DNA of 64,000 nt from Piezodorus guildinii (taxonomy: Eukaryota > Arthropoda > Insecta > Hemiptera > Pentatomidae). Positions 1 to 11,886 of this stretch are shown here, piece by piece (position 1 is the stretch's first letter; every line of letters starts with the position of its first letter). The notes under the pieces are model-generated. The model ran no database searches. It had not been told where the DNA came from and saw only the letters and a program-made list of their open reading frames with translations. The stretch spans positions 2,036,280-2,100,279 of the forward strand of contig CM041297.1 of the NCBI GenBank assembly GCA_023052935.1. Direction: 5' to 3'. A program made the translations under genes and the position numbers.

Positions 1-215
1 TCATAAGTAAATATTTTTTGTATATTCAAACCTTTTAAATGTATCTAGTGATTTTTTTATCTTGTTGATGACCTGCTAAGGGGATTTCATAATAAATAGT
101 TTACACTATTTTGGGTAATAAACCCATGTTTTTTTGTCTTCATCAGATTACTTACACTTAAAAGTATGTGTAAATGCTTAGTAATAGTAATAAGTACTGT
201 TACTGTAGTAAAAAA

Positions 216-1006
216 TCTGGTGCGGGCAACACACGACTCACTTTCCGCCTTTGTTAAAATCTATTAAAGAATTTTTAAACACAGTTAGTGATAAAAATGA
301 GCAAAACTAATAATGAATTAATTAAATCGAATTTATATAGAAACATGTGTTTTATTAAAAAATCTATTATATTATTATCTAAAATAATCAGTTAGTTTTA
401 TCTTCTTTTCATCACTGTCTATTAACTTTTAAAAGCTTGAGTATAAGATAATATTTTTTCTAAAATCTTTAGCTTTCCAACGGTATATCATACATGTATA
501 TTACTGCTCTTATATTCAAAAACAAAATTGGATTAAAAAAATATTTTTTCTTTTTTCTCCTTTAGTTGGGTATCGAATTCATTCAAGTTATATATTTATC
601 TATTTTTTATTGTTAATAACAAGATCATATTGTTATTTTTTTTAGTATCTACAATATTAAAGCTACTTTAGAGGAAGAAACTTTAAAATATCAAGATTTA
701 AGCTCTGTCAGACTATTTCAATAAGAATGAAACCTACATGATATTAAAGCCTGTCAAATTTTGCATTGATATATAGAGTTTAATCAAAATTATTAGCCGG
801 TTTTTTGAGAGACACACACACACACGCTCACACACACACACACACACACACACAAACATACACACACAGACCTTTTTGCAAGATCTGGTCATTTGGATTA
901 AGGGGACCCTAAAATGTGTATTTCTGGTGAAAACTGGAATTCGAAAATTTTCACGATCGTAATACTTTCCCTTACTACATATTTCATATATAGGTAAGTG
1001 AAAGTA
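216..1006 (+). repeat. Repeat family A, full-length copy
   Basis: One of many copies of a 0.8-0.9 kb repeat. The left end reads tctggtgcgggcaacacacg and the right end reads aggtaagtgaaagta. The pair acttt/cacttacc and ggtaagtg/aaagt forms a short inverted repeat, but the left arm is inset about 20 bases from the left end. A small palindrome (atatatttcatatat type) lies just before the right arm. This copy has a (CA)n expansion at about 812-866. No conserved protein is encoded; short frames on the minus strand are not maintained between copies. Confidence 0.85.
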
Positions 1007-1631
1007 AAAAGGAAACATTTTTCATCCATTTAAATTAAACCATAAATTAACACAAATAATAAAGGTTGAGGTAGTTTAGGTAATGGTCGACAAAGGATTT
1101 TCAAAATGGTGTATTTCGAAATTTTAATATTTTAAATTGTAGATCTTTTTTTTCCAAGCTTACAGAATCAAGTACAACACCTACATTGAATTGTTGGGTT
1201 TTGTTACTTTCACATATTCAGAAAGAAAAGTTCTGATTAAGACCTGCAATGTGAGTTGAAAAATCGGTTTCACAATTTATAATTTAAACTATACAACACA
1301 AAAATGAATTGGGATATTTTTAATTTATAAGTTAATTTTAATTAAGTTAGCAGATACATTTAAGCATAAGTTGGACCGAACAAACTAGTAAATATTAATG
1401 CAGTTTATAGTTAAAATGGTAAGCAAAGTAAATAACACAAAATTAGCCATATCCCTGATCATTTTTGAACATTATAGTTTTGAAAATCACCAAATCAACT
1501 GTTTGTTATTCAATAAATACAAAAGTAAACCAAAACTGTGATCCTATGTTTGAAACTGAAATACTTTCTTCTTTTGATTTCACTTTTTTCTGATGTTCCT
1601 AGTGTAAAGGAAGACTTTTTACCAAACATAT

Positions 1632-1905
1632 GGGGGTTACCTGTAGAATGGTGGTTAACACAACAAAATATCCCGGGTTCAAACCCGCAGGTGGCCCTAG
1701 GATTTTTTAATGTGAGTAAAAAATCCTTAGTTATACCATCCTTTGGAGGGGACGCTAAAAGGTGGTCCCGAGCCCGTGCGATGCCAGATACTTTTATAAA
1801 GATCCCTATTGTAATTAAATCTGAACAGACACAATTTTGACTCCCACTGTAAATCACCTGATTAGCCACAGCAGCATAAAGTGATGTTAAATAAATAAAC
1901 AAACT
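1632..1905 (+). mobile_element. SINE A copy (tRNA-headed)
   Basis: A diverged copy of SINE A. It shows a B-box-like ggttcaaacccgc near 1677, the GGATTTTTTA/TAAAAAATCC hairpin, the conserved cgagcccgtgcgatgccag block, and a tail of ataaataaacaaac. The family consensus begins gggatcacttgtagctgg. Confidence 0.85.
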
Positions 1906-2615
1906 AAAACCATGTATCTAAAATAGATTCGAGCAAGTTTAATAAGGAAGTATACTAAATTTATAAGGATTAGTCAACTAAAAAAGATTTTTCTAATCAA
2001 TTTCATTAAATAATAAATATCTTATATTATAGGAAGAATGATCGGTTGAAATAATTTATGTTATGTCAACATTTTGTCCAAGTTCATGAGTGAGATCAAT
2101 ATTAAAACAGAAGATATGCATTGACAATATATTATAAAACTTTAAACACTTTGATAATGCCATAATATTGTGTTGTAACAATGAAACTGATAAAAGATTT
2201 TCAAGGGTTTAAATAAATTAAACTAAATCTTTGTTTTCAACTATTTGCAGTATACCTGCAACAGGTTCGTATATTTATTCTAGTAATACTTGTATTTATA
2301 CAATCAAATTTACATAATTATATATGAATTATATACATTTATTAGTAAAAAACTAAATCTCCATTACTTCTGGAATATTTACAGGCCACACTTTTCGAAA
2401 ATGGCTATAAAATGAAGCATGTAAGAACTATTTAAAAAAACAAAACAATAATATTGAAAAAGTATCATAAAGAAAACATTAATATAATTAAACTTATTTT
2501 AAAAATGAATAATGAATACTAATTGGAGTTAAAACAATGAATAAAAGAGGAACTTAAAAAAAAATTTACTTTTAAATAATAACTTGATAAGAATAATAAT
2601 TACAATGAAATATCA
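1906..2615. other. AT-rich DNA with no recognised feature
   Basis: This stretch lies downstream of the Nup42-like gene (which is on the minus strand) and may hold its 3' UTR. Reverse-strand AATAAA hexamers (plus-strand tttatt) occur near 2271 and 2338. No coding frame or repeat family is recognised. Confidence 0.5.
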
Positions 2616-3680
2616 CTAACACAATTCTTTTGGAGGGCAATTAAGTGGTGTGTTTCCATAAGTGAATGTAGTGGCCTTAAATTGTTCCAATTCTTCTTTA
2701 GTTAACTCGTCAGCTTGTGAATACATGAGACATTTCCCTGACACTTTTGAAGGAAAATCATTTTTAGCATTCGAATTTGAAAAAGCATTAGAAAAGCTAA
2801 ATTGACTAGATGATTGGGAAGCTTGAGCAGCAGTGATACTGTTATCGCCTGATTTGCTCAGCACTGCTCCACCAAAAATATTTTGTTTAAACAAATTGTT
2901 GTCGTCTAGAGGCTGTCCAAAAACTGAAGTTCTTTGTCCAAATGGGGATGGCTTATTTTCATTAAGGGCTTGAGCGAAAATATTACTGTTAAAAGAGGAT
3001 GTCTGTGGTTGTCCTCGGAAAGCAGGATGACTACTTAAATTAAACTGACTAGTACTTTGTGACGATTGGAAAAATCCTGTTGATGGATTTTGAAAATTCT
3101 GAGCTCCTGAAAAAAAATTTGAAGATGAATCCATTGAAGAACCAAATCCAGGACTAGGCTGAAGGGACTGTTTCGCTCTAGAAGGTCCTTGTGTCATATA
3201 ATCATTCAAGATTTCTTGAGCCATATGAGTTTTGTTTAAAAAGCTTTTTTTCAGTTCGGCAACATTAGCTTTCAAATTGGTAACATCGTACATGTATTCC
3301 TGAGGATTGTGGTAAGCTTTTAGCCTCATCTCTTCGGGTGAAAAATCTTCGAAACCCTGAAGATTGCCATGAGACTGTAAATAAGAATAACAAGAAGCTG
3401 GCCACATAGTATCAGATGCTGCAATGTCATTTCTGACTTCTTCCATGTGATGACTCAAGACTGTATCTTTTGGCTGATTATTAACAACATATCTGTTCCT
3501 CTGTAGGACAGAAACTCCTGAAGGTTTTTGTTCAACTTGGTCCCGGAAGGTGACCGTTTTCCTCGGTGGAGGGCGAGGTTGATGCTGCTGCTGGTTTTCG
3601 TAGACATGGAGATTCCTACAACTGCTTCCAAAACGGCAACTATTCCTTTGGAAATACCAGCAAACTTCTCTATCTGACAT
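2616..3680 (-). CDS. Nup42: Nucleoporin Nup42/NUPL2-like (CCCH zinc finger, FG repeats)
   Basis: This is a 354-residue protein in one uninterrupted frame. The start is the ATG at 3680, giving MSDREVCWYFQ; the frame can be extended upstream only to a TTG at 3692. Residues about 7-25 form a CCCH finger with spacing C-x7-C-x5-C-x3-H. The middle (about 165-300) is rich in Ser, Asn, Gln and Phe with FG, FxFG-like and GFFQ patches (FGSSM, FGQRTS, FGQPL, IFGG), as in FG nucleoporins. The C-terminus ends in a segment beginning ELTKEELEQFKA, which matches the conserved tail of the vertebrate NUPL2/Nup42 family known to bind the mRNA-export factor Gle1. Family knowledge places it on the cytoplasmic side of the nuclear pore in mRNA export. 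The absence of introns could mean a retrocopy, but no poly(A) tract or target duplication was seen, and the frame is intact. Confidence 0.9.
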   Translation of the reverse strand: MSDREVCWYFQRNSCRFGSSCRNLHVYENQQQHQPRPPPRKTVTFRDQVEQKPSGVSVLQRNRYVVNNQPKDTVLSHHMEEVRNDIAASDTMWPASCYSYLQSHGNLQGFEDFSPEEMRLKAYHNPQEYMYDVTNLKANVAELKKSFLNKTHMAQEILNDYMTQGPSRAKQSLQPSPGFGSSMDSSSNFFSGAQNFQNPSTGFFQSSQSTSQFNLSSHPAFRGQPQTSSFNSNIFAQALNENKPSPFGQRTSVFGQPLDDNNLFKQNIFGGAVLSKSGDNSITAAQASQSSSQFSFSNAFSNSNAKNDFPSKVSGKCLMYSQADELTKEELEQFKATTFTYGNTPLNCPPKELC

Positions 3681-3699
3681 GGTAGTTGTCAAAGCTTTA

Positions 3700-4518
3700 T
3701 CAGAGAAGGTAACACTTGGAAGGTTATGCTTTCCTGAACCGCCAATGGGCAGCTGCAGAGGCCTTTCTAATCTTTAGAATAATATGTGACAATCGAGTAT
3801 TTTTTTCTTCTGAATTTCATGTAATATTCGTAAGTACCACATTAGTAAACAACCGTAATATTTGTTGAATTTTAGCGATTTTATTTAATGTTAATTTCTT
3901 AAAGAGGTTAAATAGTCACTAACTGATATCTGCATGAGCTTCTATAACTAAGGAATGAGTCAGTCATGGCAATCTATATAGGTTCTTTCTGATGTCTATT
4001 AGATTGAAGCAAATTACTCTTTTAACTTAAAAAAATATCTGTTAAATCAAAAATATTAGGAAAATTTCTTTTATTAATTATAAGACCTGTGTTATAATAT
4101 ACCATTTAATGAAATAAATTTTTTTTTTTCCGAACGAATTTTTTTTTTAAATATTCTGAGAAAAAATAATCGCAAACAATATCTAAAAGGATTACCATGA
4201 CAATCTTGAAATTTTATGATCGAGTTCTCAACAAAAAAACACGTTTAAGTTCCCTGAGTCTAAAGTACCATGACCCGCAAAATGGTCCGTGCGTGTATGT
4301 GTTTGAAGTATAGCTTTAAGACGATACCATAATCGTCCTTATCTATTTCCATATTAGGTTTGCAATAAATACCGAAGGTTCCATAAGGTTTAATTACTTT
4401 CCAGGAATTTATCTTCTCGATCATATTTTATGGATAGAGTTTCATTTTTTTTTTTTAATTATTAAAAGGTCTCTTTTAACTGCATTTTTCATTAAAACGG
4501 GATATAAAATTGTACAAT
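3700..4518. other. No recognised feature
   Basis: This lies upstream of the Nup42-like gene and should contain its promoter. No clear TATA box was found. Short homopolymer runs occur near 4120-4150 and 4447. Nothing else is recognised. Confidence 0.4.
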
Positions 4519-4806
4519 GGGATCACTTGTAGCTGGGTGGCCTAGCATAACAACCTCCTATGCCAAAGGTCACGGGTTCAAACCGCAGGTAGTCTTAGGA
4601 TTTTTTAATGGGAATAAAAAAACCTTAGTTATGACGTCCTTCGGAGGGAAAGTTAGAAGGTGGTCCCTAGCCTGTGCGATGTCAGATACTCGTTAAAGAT
4701 CCCTGTCCTAATAAACCCTGGATAGGCATAATTTAGAACCCCATTGTAGCTTCGTCCGATTAGCCATAGTAGCATAAAGTGACGTTAAATAAATAAACAA
4801 ACAAAA
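4519..4806 (+). mobile_element. SINE A copy, near full length
   Basis: It starts gggatcacttgtagctgggt (A-box region) and has the B-box-like gggttcaaacc, both internal hairpins and the tail gttaaataaataaacaaac. About 288 bp, moderately diverged. Confidence 0.92.
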
Positions 4807-5224
4807 ATGTATAATTTTCAACGTAAAGGGTCTGCGTATGACAATACAAAATTGAAGTGAATGTTGAGCGGTAAAGCTTTCGCATCATTCACGAATTCAT
4901 TGCAGAGATAATCCTGGACGAAGATTATAATAAGAGTTTCGAAGTCATGTTCTTATTTCATGTAATATCTTTAAAAGCTACTGCATCAACCCCAAACTGG
5001 CATCATGAAGCGCGGCCAAATAAGACATTCTGAACTCTTTGCTCCCTGCTTGCCTCGCTGCTCCACTATAGTGGGCACCCTAAGGTCGAAGAAGTTCTCA
5101 TGGACAGGTCAAAAGACATTTTTTCTTTATTTTACAACATGGAAAGACGTGGGGCATTGATTATACCGTTTCAAGATCAATGTACTTAGATGATCCAATT
5201 GTATTTTGGCTGCAAATCGGTGTT

Positions 5225-5745
5225 CCTTCGCACTTCAGAAGCAACTCCGGTCTAGCAACATGACAAAATTCACAAAGGTAAGGATATACAAGGCTTTGAC
5301 CTGTTCTAACATGTGGCTCTGAAACATGCACACTACAAAGAATAAGGAACTGGAACTGTCCAGGTTCGAACGAAAGATCCTGAGGAGAATCTGTGGAGCA
5401 GCATGTGTTAGCGGAGAGTCGAGGCGAAGAACCAATCTGGAGCTGAGAAGTCTTTACTAAGGTCGATGTAATTAAATTACTCGATTGCGAGGGGCGGGCC
5501 ACGTCGTTAGGATTAATCCAGAGGAAATCTCATCTAAAGTCCTATCGGAGAAATTGTTTGGAACACGGAAGGTTGGAAGTCCAAGACTCCGATGGGAAGA
5601 TTGTGTTTCTACCGACGTATTGTCGATACTTGGCATATGTAACTGGAGGGCAGCAGCACAAAACCGAAGTGACTGGCGGTCAATGCTGGAGCAGGCCAAG
5701 ACTCAACGACTGTGTCATAGAGCCGTATATCATAACATATAAGAG
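5225..5745 (+). pseudogene. RTE-like non-LTR retrotransposon, C-terminal remnant
   Basis: Translation with frame breaks gives the thumb and C-terminal part of a non-LTR reverse transcriptase: KVRIYKAL, then ELSRFERKILRRICG, then after a shift a tail with GSPRLRWEDCV. These are hallmarks of RTE-type polyproteins. An in-frame stop replaces part of the tyrosine-glycine-serine-glutamate region. The 5' part is missing and the 3' end is not clearly defined. It is an old, dead copy, distinct from the RTE family at 18.0-19.4 kb. Confidence 0.75.
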
Positions 5746-5814
5746 ATGATACAAAAGGTAATTTTTTTTATTTATTTTCATCGTAACTTGTAAGACTAAG
5801 ATTTCATGGCTTCA

Positions 5815-6060
5815 ATGTAATTTTCTGTAATCAAGTCATCAAAATTCCTTATATGTGTTATACTATAGAGGTATGGTATACTGTTGGAAAGTGTAAGATT
5901 TTAGAAAAGTTAATATGGAATAAAATAAATCGTTTAAGTTGATAGAAAGATGTTATAAACTGATATAAGTCTGTGACCATATGTTATTTGTTATGTAGTA
6001 ATGAGAGAGGTTCGGTGATTCAGTGTTGCCACTGTATCGGTTATATTCTTCCAAATAATG
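5815..6060 (+). repeat. Repeat family F (diverged relative of A)
   Basis: The core ggtatactgttggaaagtg followed by a block ending near ccatatgttatttgttatg recurs at 36780-37020 and, inverted, at 40400-40680. The ccgttggaaag core is also present inside repeat A, so F may be an older relative. Confidence 0.55.
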
Positions 6061-6539
6061 TGAAGAATTTTAGAAAACATATTACTCACTAAATAATAAA
6101 TAAATAATAATAATGAATAAACTGCCCCTTACATAGGTTTGCTTGTCGAGCAGACACGGCGATAGCTCAAGAAGGACTGGTGTGCGACAATCAATGATGC
6201 AGCTACCTGCGAAGGGTTTATTGTATGACAACACGCCACTGCCTCCTATATCTAGGTCGCGCTCTTCCGGTATCTAGGTCTCGGTCAAAGCTTTTCCGTC
6301 CCTCTGGCGTTATTTAATTTATTACAGGATTATATTTCCCCTTTAAGGATCAGAGAGGAGAAAATATTACACGCACGAAATAAAAAAAGTTTCTTCTAAA
6401 GTTATCATAGTAGGTTTGACCTAGATTTCATCGCTGTCAAACAATCTTGCGTGAAACGTTACTCCAGCCTTCTAGAATTGGATTCGTCGTTGTTTAGCTT
6501 CTGGTTCGATGAACTAAGTAATTATAAAAATACTGCATT
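6061..6539. other. No recognised feature
   Basis: A somewhat GC-richer stretch at about 6130-6330 has no open frame of note and no match to other repeats in the window. Confidence 0.4.
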
Positions 6540-6785
6540 TCTACGACCATGAAGGGTCTTGGACTCAGCACTGCTTTGTTTCACGGCCAAAGGCCGTGCA
6601 AGAAGCTTATTATGCTTATATCACACTCAGACACAAAGTTTTTCCCCATTTTTGGTTACCCACTTTATAGAGGCTGGCTGTGCCCCAGTAGGGTCTCCAT
6701 ACCTCAAGGTCACTTTACGATTGAAATAACAGAATAAATAATTCTGTCTCAGCCAGGTTCGAACCCGGGGCCTGCAGAACTCTAT
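6540..6785 (-). mobile_element. SINE B copy, head truncated
   Basis: In minus orientation it carries the SINE B body (ggccgtgcaa, ctcagac, cactttatagaggctgg) and the B box seen on the plus strand as ggttcgaacccgg. The 5' tRNA-like head is lost beyond about 6785. It matches the fuller copies at 24848-25133 and 39413-39729. Confidence 0.8.
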
Positions 6786-6899
6786 ACAATGTTTTCCCTA
6801 TTTTAGAAAACAACAAGGAGAGGATTCCAAATATGTCTCACCAATTTTGATGAATTTTTTTAGTTAAAACTATACATCAAACGATTAGACTCTGCAAAA

Positions 6900-7175
6900 T
6901 ATTAGGATCCAGTGGTCCAGAGGAGTAGCGTAAAAAAATCATAGAATTCGCACGCAAAAAACACATTTTTTTAAATATATCTGGTTCTAATTATGGTAGA
7001 AAAATAATTTTGGTGTCAAAAATAACCCTAGTTCAAAGCGGAATAATTTAAAAAGGAGCTATTAAAATATTTAAGTTTTATGTTTGGTAAAAATCATAAA
7101 AATATAAATAATCTCATCAAAACAGCACTTTTAAGAAACCTAATTAATGGCTCTAGAAGCTGAAAAGTTGTAAGG
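6900..7175 (-). repeat. Repeat family D (inverted copy)
   Basis: The reverse complement aligns by eye with 55200-55430: a gagatta segment, a taccaa.cataaaa segment, the block attttgacaccaaaa and the block cgcagagtctaat. It sits beside a Jockey-like remnant, and a shorter D-like segment in the opposite orientation lies on the other side (8050-8150). Confidence 0.6.
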
Positions 7176-7242
7176 TATGAATAAATCAATAAAAAGTGAA
7201 ATAAATCAATAACCTTCTTTTGGAAACGGCCAAATATAAATC

Positions 7243-8035
7243 TTAATCAGTAACATAAGGAATATTAAGGTCTTTATGGATGAGTTTATTCGTGACAATG
7301 TAAGGAGTGTTGAGGATTTTACGAAGGATTTTGGATTGTAAGGATTGAATAAGGGAAGAATTGGATGGTTTAGTAGAGTCCCATAGCTCTACTCCGTAAG
7401 TACAGAATGGTCTTATAATAGTCATGTAGAGCCTTTTGTAGTTAAGAGGAAATTTTTATCGTTTGTCTAGTAAGTGTTGAAGTAGCCTAAAACGGCGAGC
7501 AGCTTCTTGTCGTGTATGAGGATTCCAAGTCAGGCGTTTGTCAAGAAGGAGTCCTAGGTATCGGATCTGTTTAACAGGAACTAGTTGGGTGTTATTGAAG
7601 GATACTGTAGGACAGGAAGTCAAGGGTTTACGACGAAGGGTAAAGATTATTTGGAATTTATTTTTATTCTTCAGTTCTGACACCATACTTCTAGGTCTTC
7701 GATGTAGGCTTGAAGGGATTGCGAGGAAATAAATGGATTTTTATGAACTGATAACACGCAGGTGTCATCAGCTTAGGTAGAAAGGGAAGTGTTAGGATGG
7801 GTTGGAATATCAGCTGTATTGACTGTGTAAAGAATGGGTCCCAGGATGGTGCCTTGAGGAACACCAGCAGTCTGTGTAAAAAGGGATAAATAGGAACTAT
7901 TGTGATTTATTTTGAAGGATCTATGAGAGAGGTAGGATTGAACAATCAGGAAGTTTGTGGGAGAAAGGAATTTACGGAGTTTGCACAACAGTCCTGGGTG
8001 CCAGACTCTATCAAAGGCCTTATCAAGCATTAAAT
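7243..8035 (-). pseudogene. Jockey-like LINE reverse transcriptase remnant
   Basis: The minus strand encodes, in broken frames, reverse transcriptase segments: KAFDRVWHPGLL (catalytic Asp region), AGVPQGTILGPILY (motif B region), then LLLDKRLTWNPHTR and TYGVELWDSTKPSNSS of the thumb. The catalytic YADD region is disrupted. Both ends are truncated, and neither a 3' UTR nor poly(A) is retained. Same family as 12473-13552. Confidence 0.85.
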
Positions 8036-8049
8036 TTAAAAATGTTTAT

Positions 8050-9110
8050 TGGTTGTGTTTTTAATTATTTCGCTTTGAAATGGAGTAATTTTGACACCAA
8101 ACTTTTTTTCTACCTTTTTTTGCGTGTTGCGGTGTCCTGATCCTAAAACTCTATACATTTTTTTCTTTACCTTCGAAAATAACTCAGTTATAGGCGTATA
8201 TATGAGGAAAATTAGAATTTTTATTTTAATAATTAATCACGGTTTCCAGATGAGAAAAGGCTTAAGAAATTTTTCTTTATCATTTAAAATTACTCAATTA
8301 TTAAATTAAATCACTTTAAATCGGCCGATATTTTAAAATTATTGGCTGATATCAACGTCCAGGTGTTTTGTGCCAAATTTCAAAAAGACAACGGCCCAGT
8401 AGTTTCGGAAAAAAGGTTTCGACGGATTTTTTTAAATATTCATTATTCGGGTTCTGCGTAACTTAAAACGTGAGACCTCACATTTCGAGAGGAAGGGTAT
8501 ATTTTTTGGACGATCACAAAGGTTCATTCTTGAAAATAATAAACCATAATTAGTAATCTCCAGTAATTACAGTAATGAGCTAGTGTTTATCATGTACATA
8601 GTTCCGGTGATAATTAATAAACAATTGGCATTAATGTGTACATTTCTATTGTTTAGTCATTTAATATTCTTTTCAACCGTTATTTGTTGATAGCGGTTGT
8701 TTTGATCCTTACTTCTTTATTCCTTATACTAACTTCAGCAGCAGAAATCTGATCACTTTGATGAGGACTATGCTCTTTTAAATTATAGGAAATATAACAT
8801 AATGAAAGAAAAAAAAACAAAAAAAAAAAACTTTAATCCGGGACCAACTTTCTTTAGAATAACATAGAATTTGAAATAATATAATGGCTACATCTGGCCA
8901 AGACACAAAATTTATGAGGAAAAAAAAAACGGACTGCGGCCAATGGTTTTATTTCATTCGTAATTCGGATTTTACGTATCTTGAAACGCATCGATAACAT
9001 TTTGAGGTTGGGAGGGGGGGGGGAGAGGAGGGAGGAGGAATCTTTTTTCCGGTCTATTACAAAGGCTCAATATTGAAAATAATAAAGCAAAATCCAATAA
9101 CAAGAAATAA
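8050..9110. repeat. Diverged duplicated segments, otherwise unrecognised
   Basis: 8050-8150 resembles family D (agtaattttgacaccaaac). Segments 8425-8580 and 8935-9110 align with each other (ttcgg.tt.ygcgtaayttgaaacg ... acaaaggttca, then aaaataata), so they are diverged direct copies. The second contains a G-rich run at about 9007-9025. No coding capacity is seen. Confidence 0.45.
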
Positions 9111-9144
9111 ATTCATTTGGAGAAAATATAATGTAAAAATATAT

Positions 9145-9690
9145 ATAACTACTAGCTGTTACCCGCCACTTCGTCAGCGTGTCAATTTCTGTTATTATGA
9201 TCGCTATTGAAAAGTTTTTAAAATAATATATTTTAAAGTAATTTTTTACTAATGACATTTTTAGTTTTATTTTCTTGTGGCAGAACACTGATTTTTTCTG
9301 CAACCCGATCTTGAAAATGCGACATACGAGTATAGTTGGCCGTGAGAAAAACAGTCTTGACGTAAATCGATTCCTACGAGTTTAAATGTTTGCCTCTGTA
9401 ATTTATTAATTGTTATAGCAAAATATAAAAACAGGGAAGTTGAACTATTTTAAAATTAAAAAGTAAATCATTTGGAATCATTGGAATGCGAGATTAATAT
9501 TCCCTGTATTTTCCAGATTTTCCACTGATTCTTCGCTCCTATTGGTCGCAGCGTGATCCTATATAGCCTAAAGCCTTTCTCGATAAATGGACTATCTAAC
9601 ACAAAAACAATTTTCAATTCGAACCAGTAGTTTCTGAGATTAGCGCGTTCGAACAAACTCTTCAGCTTTATAATATTAGTATAGATAACA
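9145..9690 (+). repeat. Dispersed insect-type repeat, family not named
   Basis: It begins actagctgttacccgccact and ends ctttataatattagtatag. This start/end pair resembles a short element that is widespread in insect genomes. I cannot assign a class from sequence alone. Confidence 0.5.
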
Positions 9691-9777
9691 ATATAATGTA
9701 AATATATAATATAATTAATTAAAATTTACTGCTCATGATTAAAATAAAAGGGAATTCAGAAAAAATATATATATATA

Positions 9778-10694
9778 TTGAGTTGTTTCACATGAAATAT
9801 CCGTTTTTATAGTTTCTGAAATGCATAACGGATTTTGCAGGTGTCTGTTGTTTTCTTCCGAATGTTTACATATTTAAAGTAAACAGTTACTAATCCTCTA
9901 CCTTTGTATTATAAACATTAGCTTCCCAATCAATTACCCACTTTTTATTATACCTCCAAATATGAACATGGAAACACGCGATTGTCGAGTTTATATTTTT
10001 GTACGAGTTTAAACTCGGCCATTCAGCAGCTGAGGCCGCTAGAAATATTTGCAAGGCGTTTGAAGAAGGGAGTGTTAATGAACGGATCATTCGCCGTTGG
10101 TTTGCTAAGTTTTCAGCTGGGGATACCGACTTGGAAAACTTGCCCCGAGGAAGACCTCCGTCTGTAATAGACAACGATGTCCTCAAACATATAGTAGAAG
10201 GAAACTCCTACCAAACAGTTAAAGGACTCTCAGCACAACTAAATGCAAGTGCATCTACCGTTTCCAGACATTTAAAGTGTATTGGGAAAGTAAAAAAGCT
10301 CGATACATGGGTACCTCATGATCTCACTGAGCGGCATCAAGACCCCATGTTTCAAAACATACTGTGCAAAAATTGAATGAACTGGGCTACGAAGTTCTTC
10401 CGCACCCACCATATTGTATCCAACAGATTAACACCTGTTCAGGTTGAAGTTGACAACTTCGTCGAAGGAAAACTTTTTGAAAATGATGATCAAGTAAAAA
10501 GTGCGTTTTCAGATTTTGTTTCACTTCAAAGCTCAGAGTTTTTCAGTTCGGGGATAAAAAAGTTTGTGTCATGTTGGGAAAAATGTGTAGAAAAAGAAGG
10601 TAAATACTTCGAATAAAAGTATCTAGTTTTCATATCGTATTTTTAATAAAAATCCTTTACTTTGAAAACGGACATTTCATGTGACACAACCAAA
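9778..10694 (+). mobile_element. Internally deleted mariner, copy 1
   Basis: Terminal inverted repeats start ttgagttgtttcacatg and end catgtgacacaaccaaa, flanked by TA. The left part (9999-10375) encodes the paired helix-turn-helix DNA-binding domain of a mariner transposase (EFKLGHSAAEAARNI, then IRRWFAKFSAGD, then GRPPSVIDND). After LTERHQDP the sequence jumps to the segment KHTVQKLNELGYEVLP in another frame and then to the conserved C-terminus (DNFVEGKLFEND to EKEGKYFE). The region with the first two catalytic aspartates is missing. About 917 bp against roughly 1.3 kb for a full mariner. Non-autonomous. Confidence 0.93.
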
Positions 10695-10696
10695 TA

Positions 10697-11038
10697 TATG
10701 TAAGCGTGTGTTGCGCGCACTAGATGTTTTCGCTATTGAGGGTAGAGAAGAAGGTGTTTACATTGGATTATTGGAGATAGATAGGAGCCTAATGAAGCTG
10801 AGTATTGAACAAACATTCCTAGTACTGTGAGGTGGCGCTATCTGATTCCAAAAGGTGTTAAGTTCTCACTAACTTTATATCGATATCTACTTCTTCGACT
10901 TTGGGAAAAGCCTATTGTAAGGAGAAAAACATTCTTCCAAGGGTTTTAGAATTAGGGCACCTACTTTAATTTATAAATATTTAGTAAGCAAAAACTTTGC
11001 AATTGTGAATGAATTGATGAATGTGGTAAAATTAAAAA
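10697..11038. other. No gene recognised
   Basis: A fragment of the repeat A left end lies inverted at about 10700-10735 (gtgtgttgcgcgcactaga). The rest shows nothing recognisable. Confidence 0.45.
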
Positions 11039-11886
11039 TCTGGTGCGGGCAACACACGACTTTCACTTACCTCCGTTTTGAAACTCGATCAAAGAATTTC
11101 TAAATACAGTTAGAGATAAAAATGAGTGAAACCATTAAAGAATTAACTAACGTGAATTAATATAGAAACATGTGTTTTATTAAAAACTCTATTACATTAT
11201 TATCTAAAACAATCAGTTAGTTTTATCGGCTTTTTATCACACTTTATTCAATTTTACAGGCTTCTGTATAAGATATTATATTTTCTGAAGTGTTTCTCTT
11301 TCAAACGGTATATAATACGTCCATATTACTGTTCTTATTATAAAAAAAAATAAAAATTACAATAAAAAATAGTATTTCTCTTTAATCCTTTCATTGGTCA
11401 TCTAACTTGTCCAACTTGTATATTTAGCCGTCCTTCATCAATGCCATTAAGATGATATGGTTATTGTTTTGGAATGTACAAAATTAAAGGTAGTTTAGAG
11501 GAATAAAATTTAAAATATCGGCATTTAAGCTCTCTCCGACTATTTCAATCAGAATGAAACCTACATCATATCAAAGTACATCAAATTTTATATCGAGTTT
11601 AATCAAAATCGTTAGAGCCATTTTTGATAAAATCGGGAAAAGGTGCAAAATGCATGGTATAAAGTTGATTTTCCGGTTAGCTGATTTTGATGAAAAAGTT
11701 GCTGTAACATCTCGGGTGTATAGTTGTCTTAAATATGAAAGTTTTGCGTTAGACTTACCACACACACAGAGACCTTTTTTCGGGACTTAGAAGACGTGTA
11801 TTTCTGTCGAAAGCTGGAATTCGAAAATTTTTACGATCGCAATACTTTCTCTTACTATATATTTCATAAATAGGTAAGTGAAAGTA
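11039..11886 (+). repeat. Repeat family A, full-length copy
   Basis: Left end tctggtgcgggcaacacacg, right end taggtaagtgaaagta. The hairpin before the right end is less perfect than in other copies (atatatttcataaat). Confidence 0.88.

Noticed and set aside
734..1018. Minus-strand frames in repeat A (FHLPIYEICSKGKYYDRENF type) recurring at several copies
   Set aside because: The frame recurs only because the repeat recurs; it shifts between copies, and nothing suggests a protein.
3681..3692. Upstream start of the Nup42-like protein at 3692
   Set aside because: The codon there is TTG; the first ATG in frame is at 3680 and fits the position of the CCCH finger in the family.
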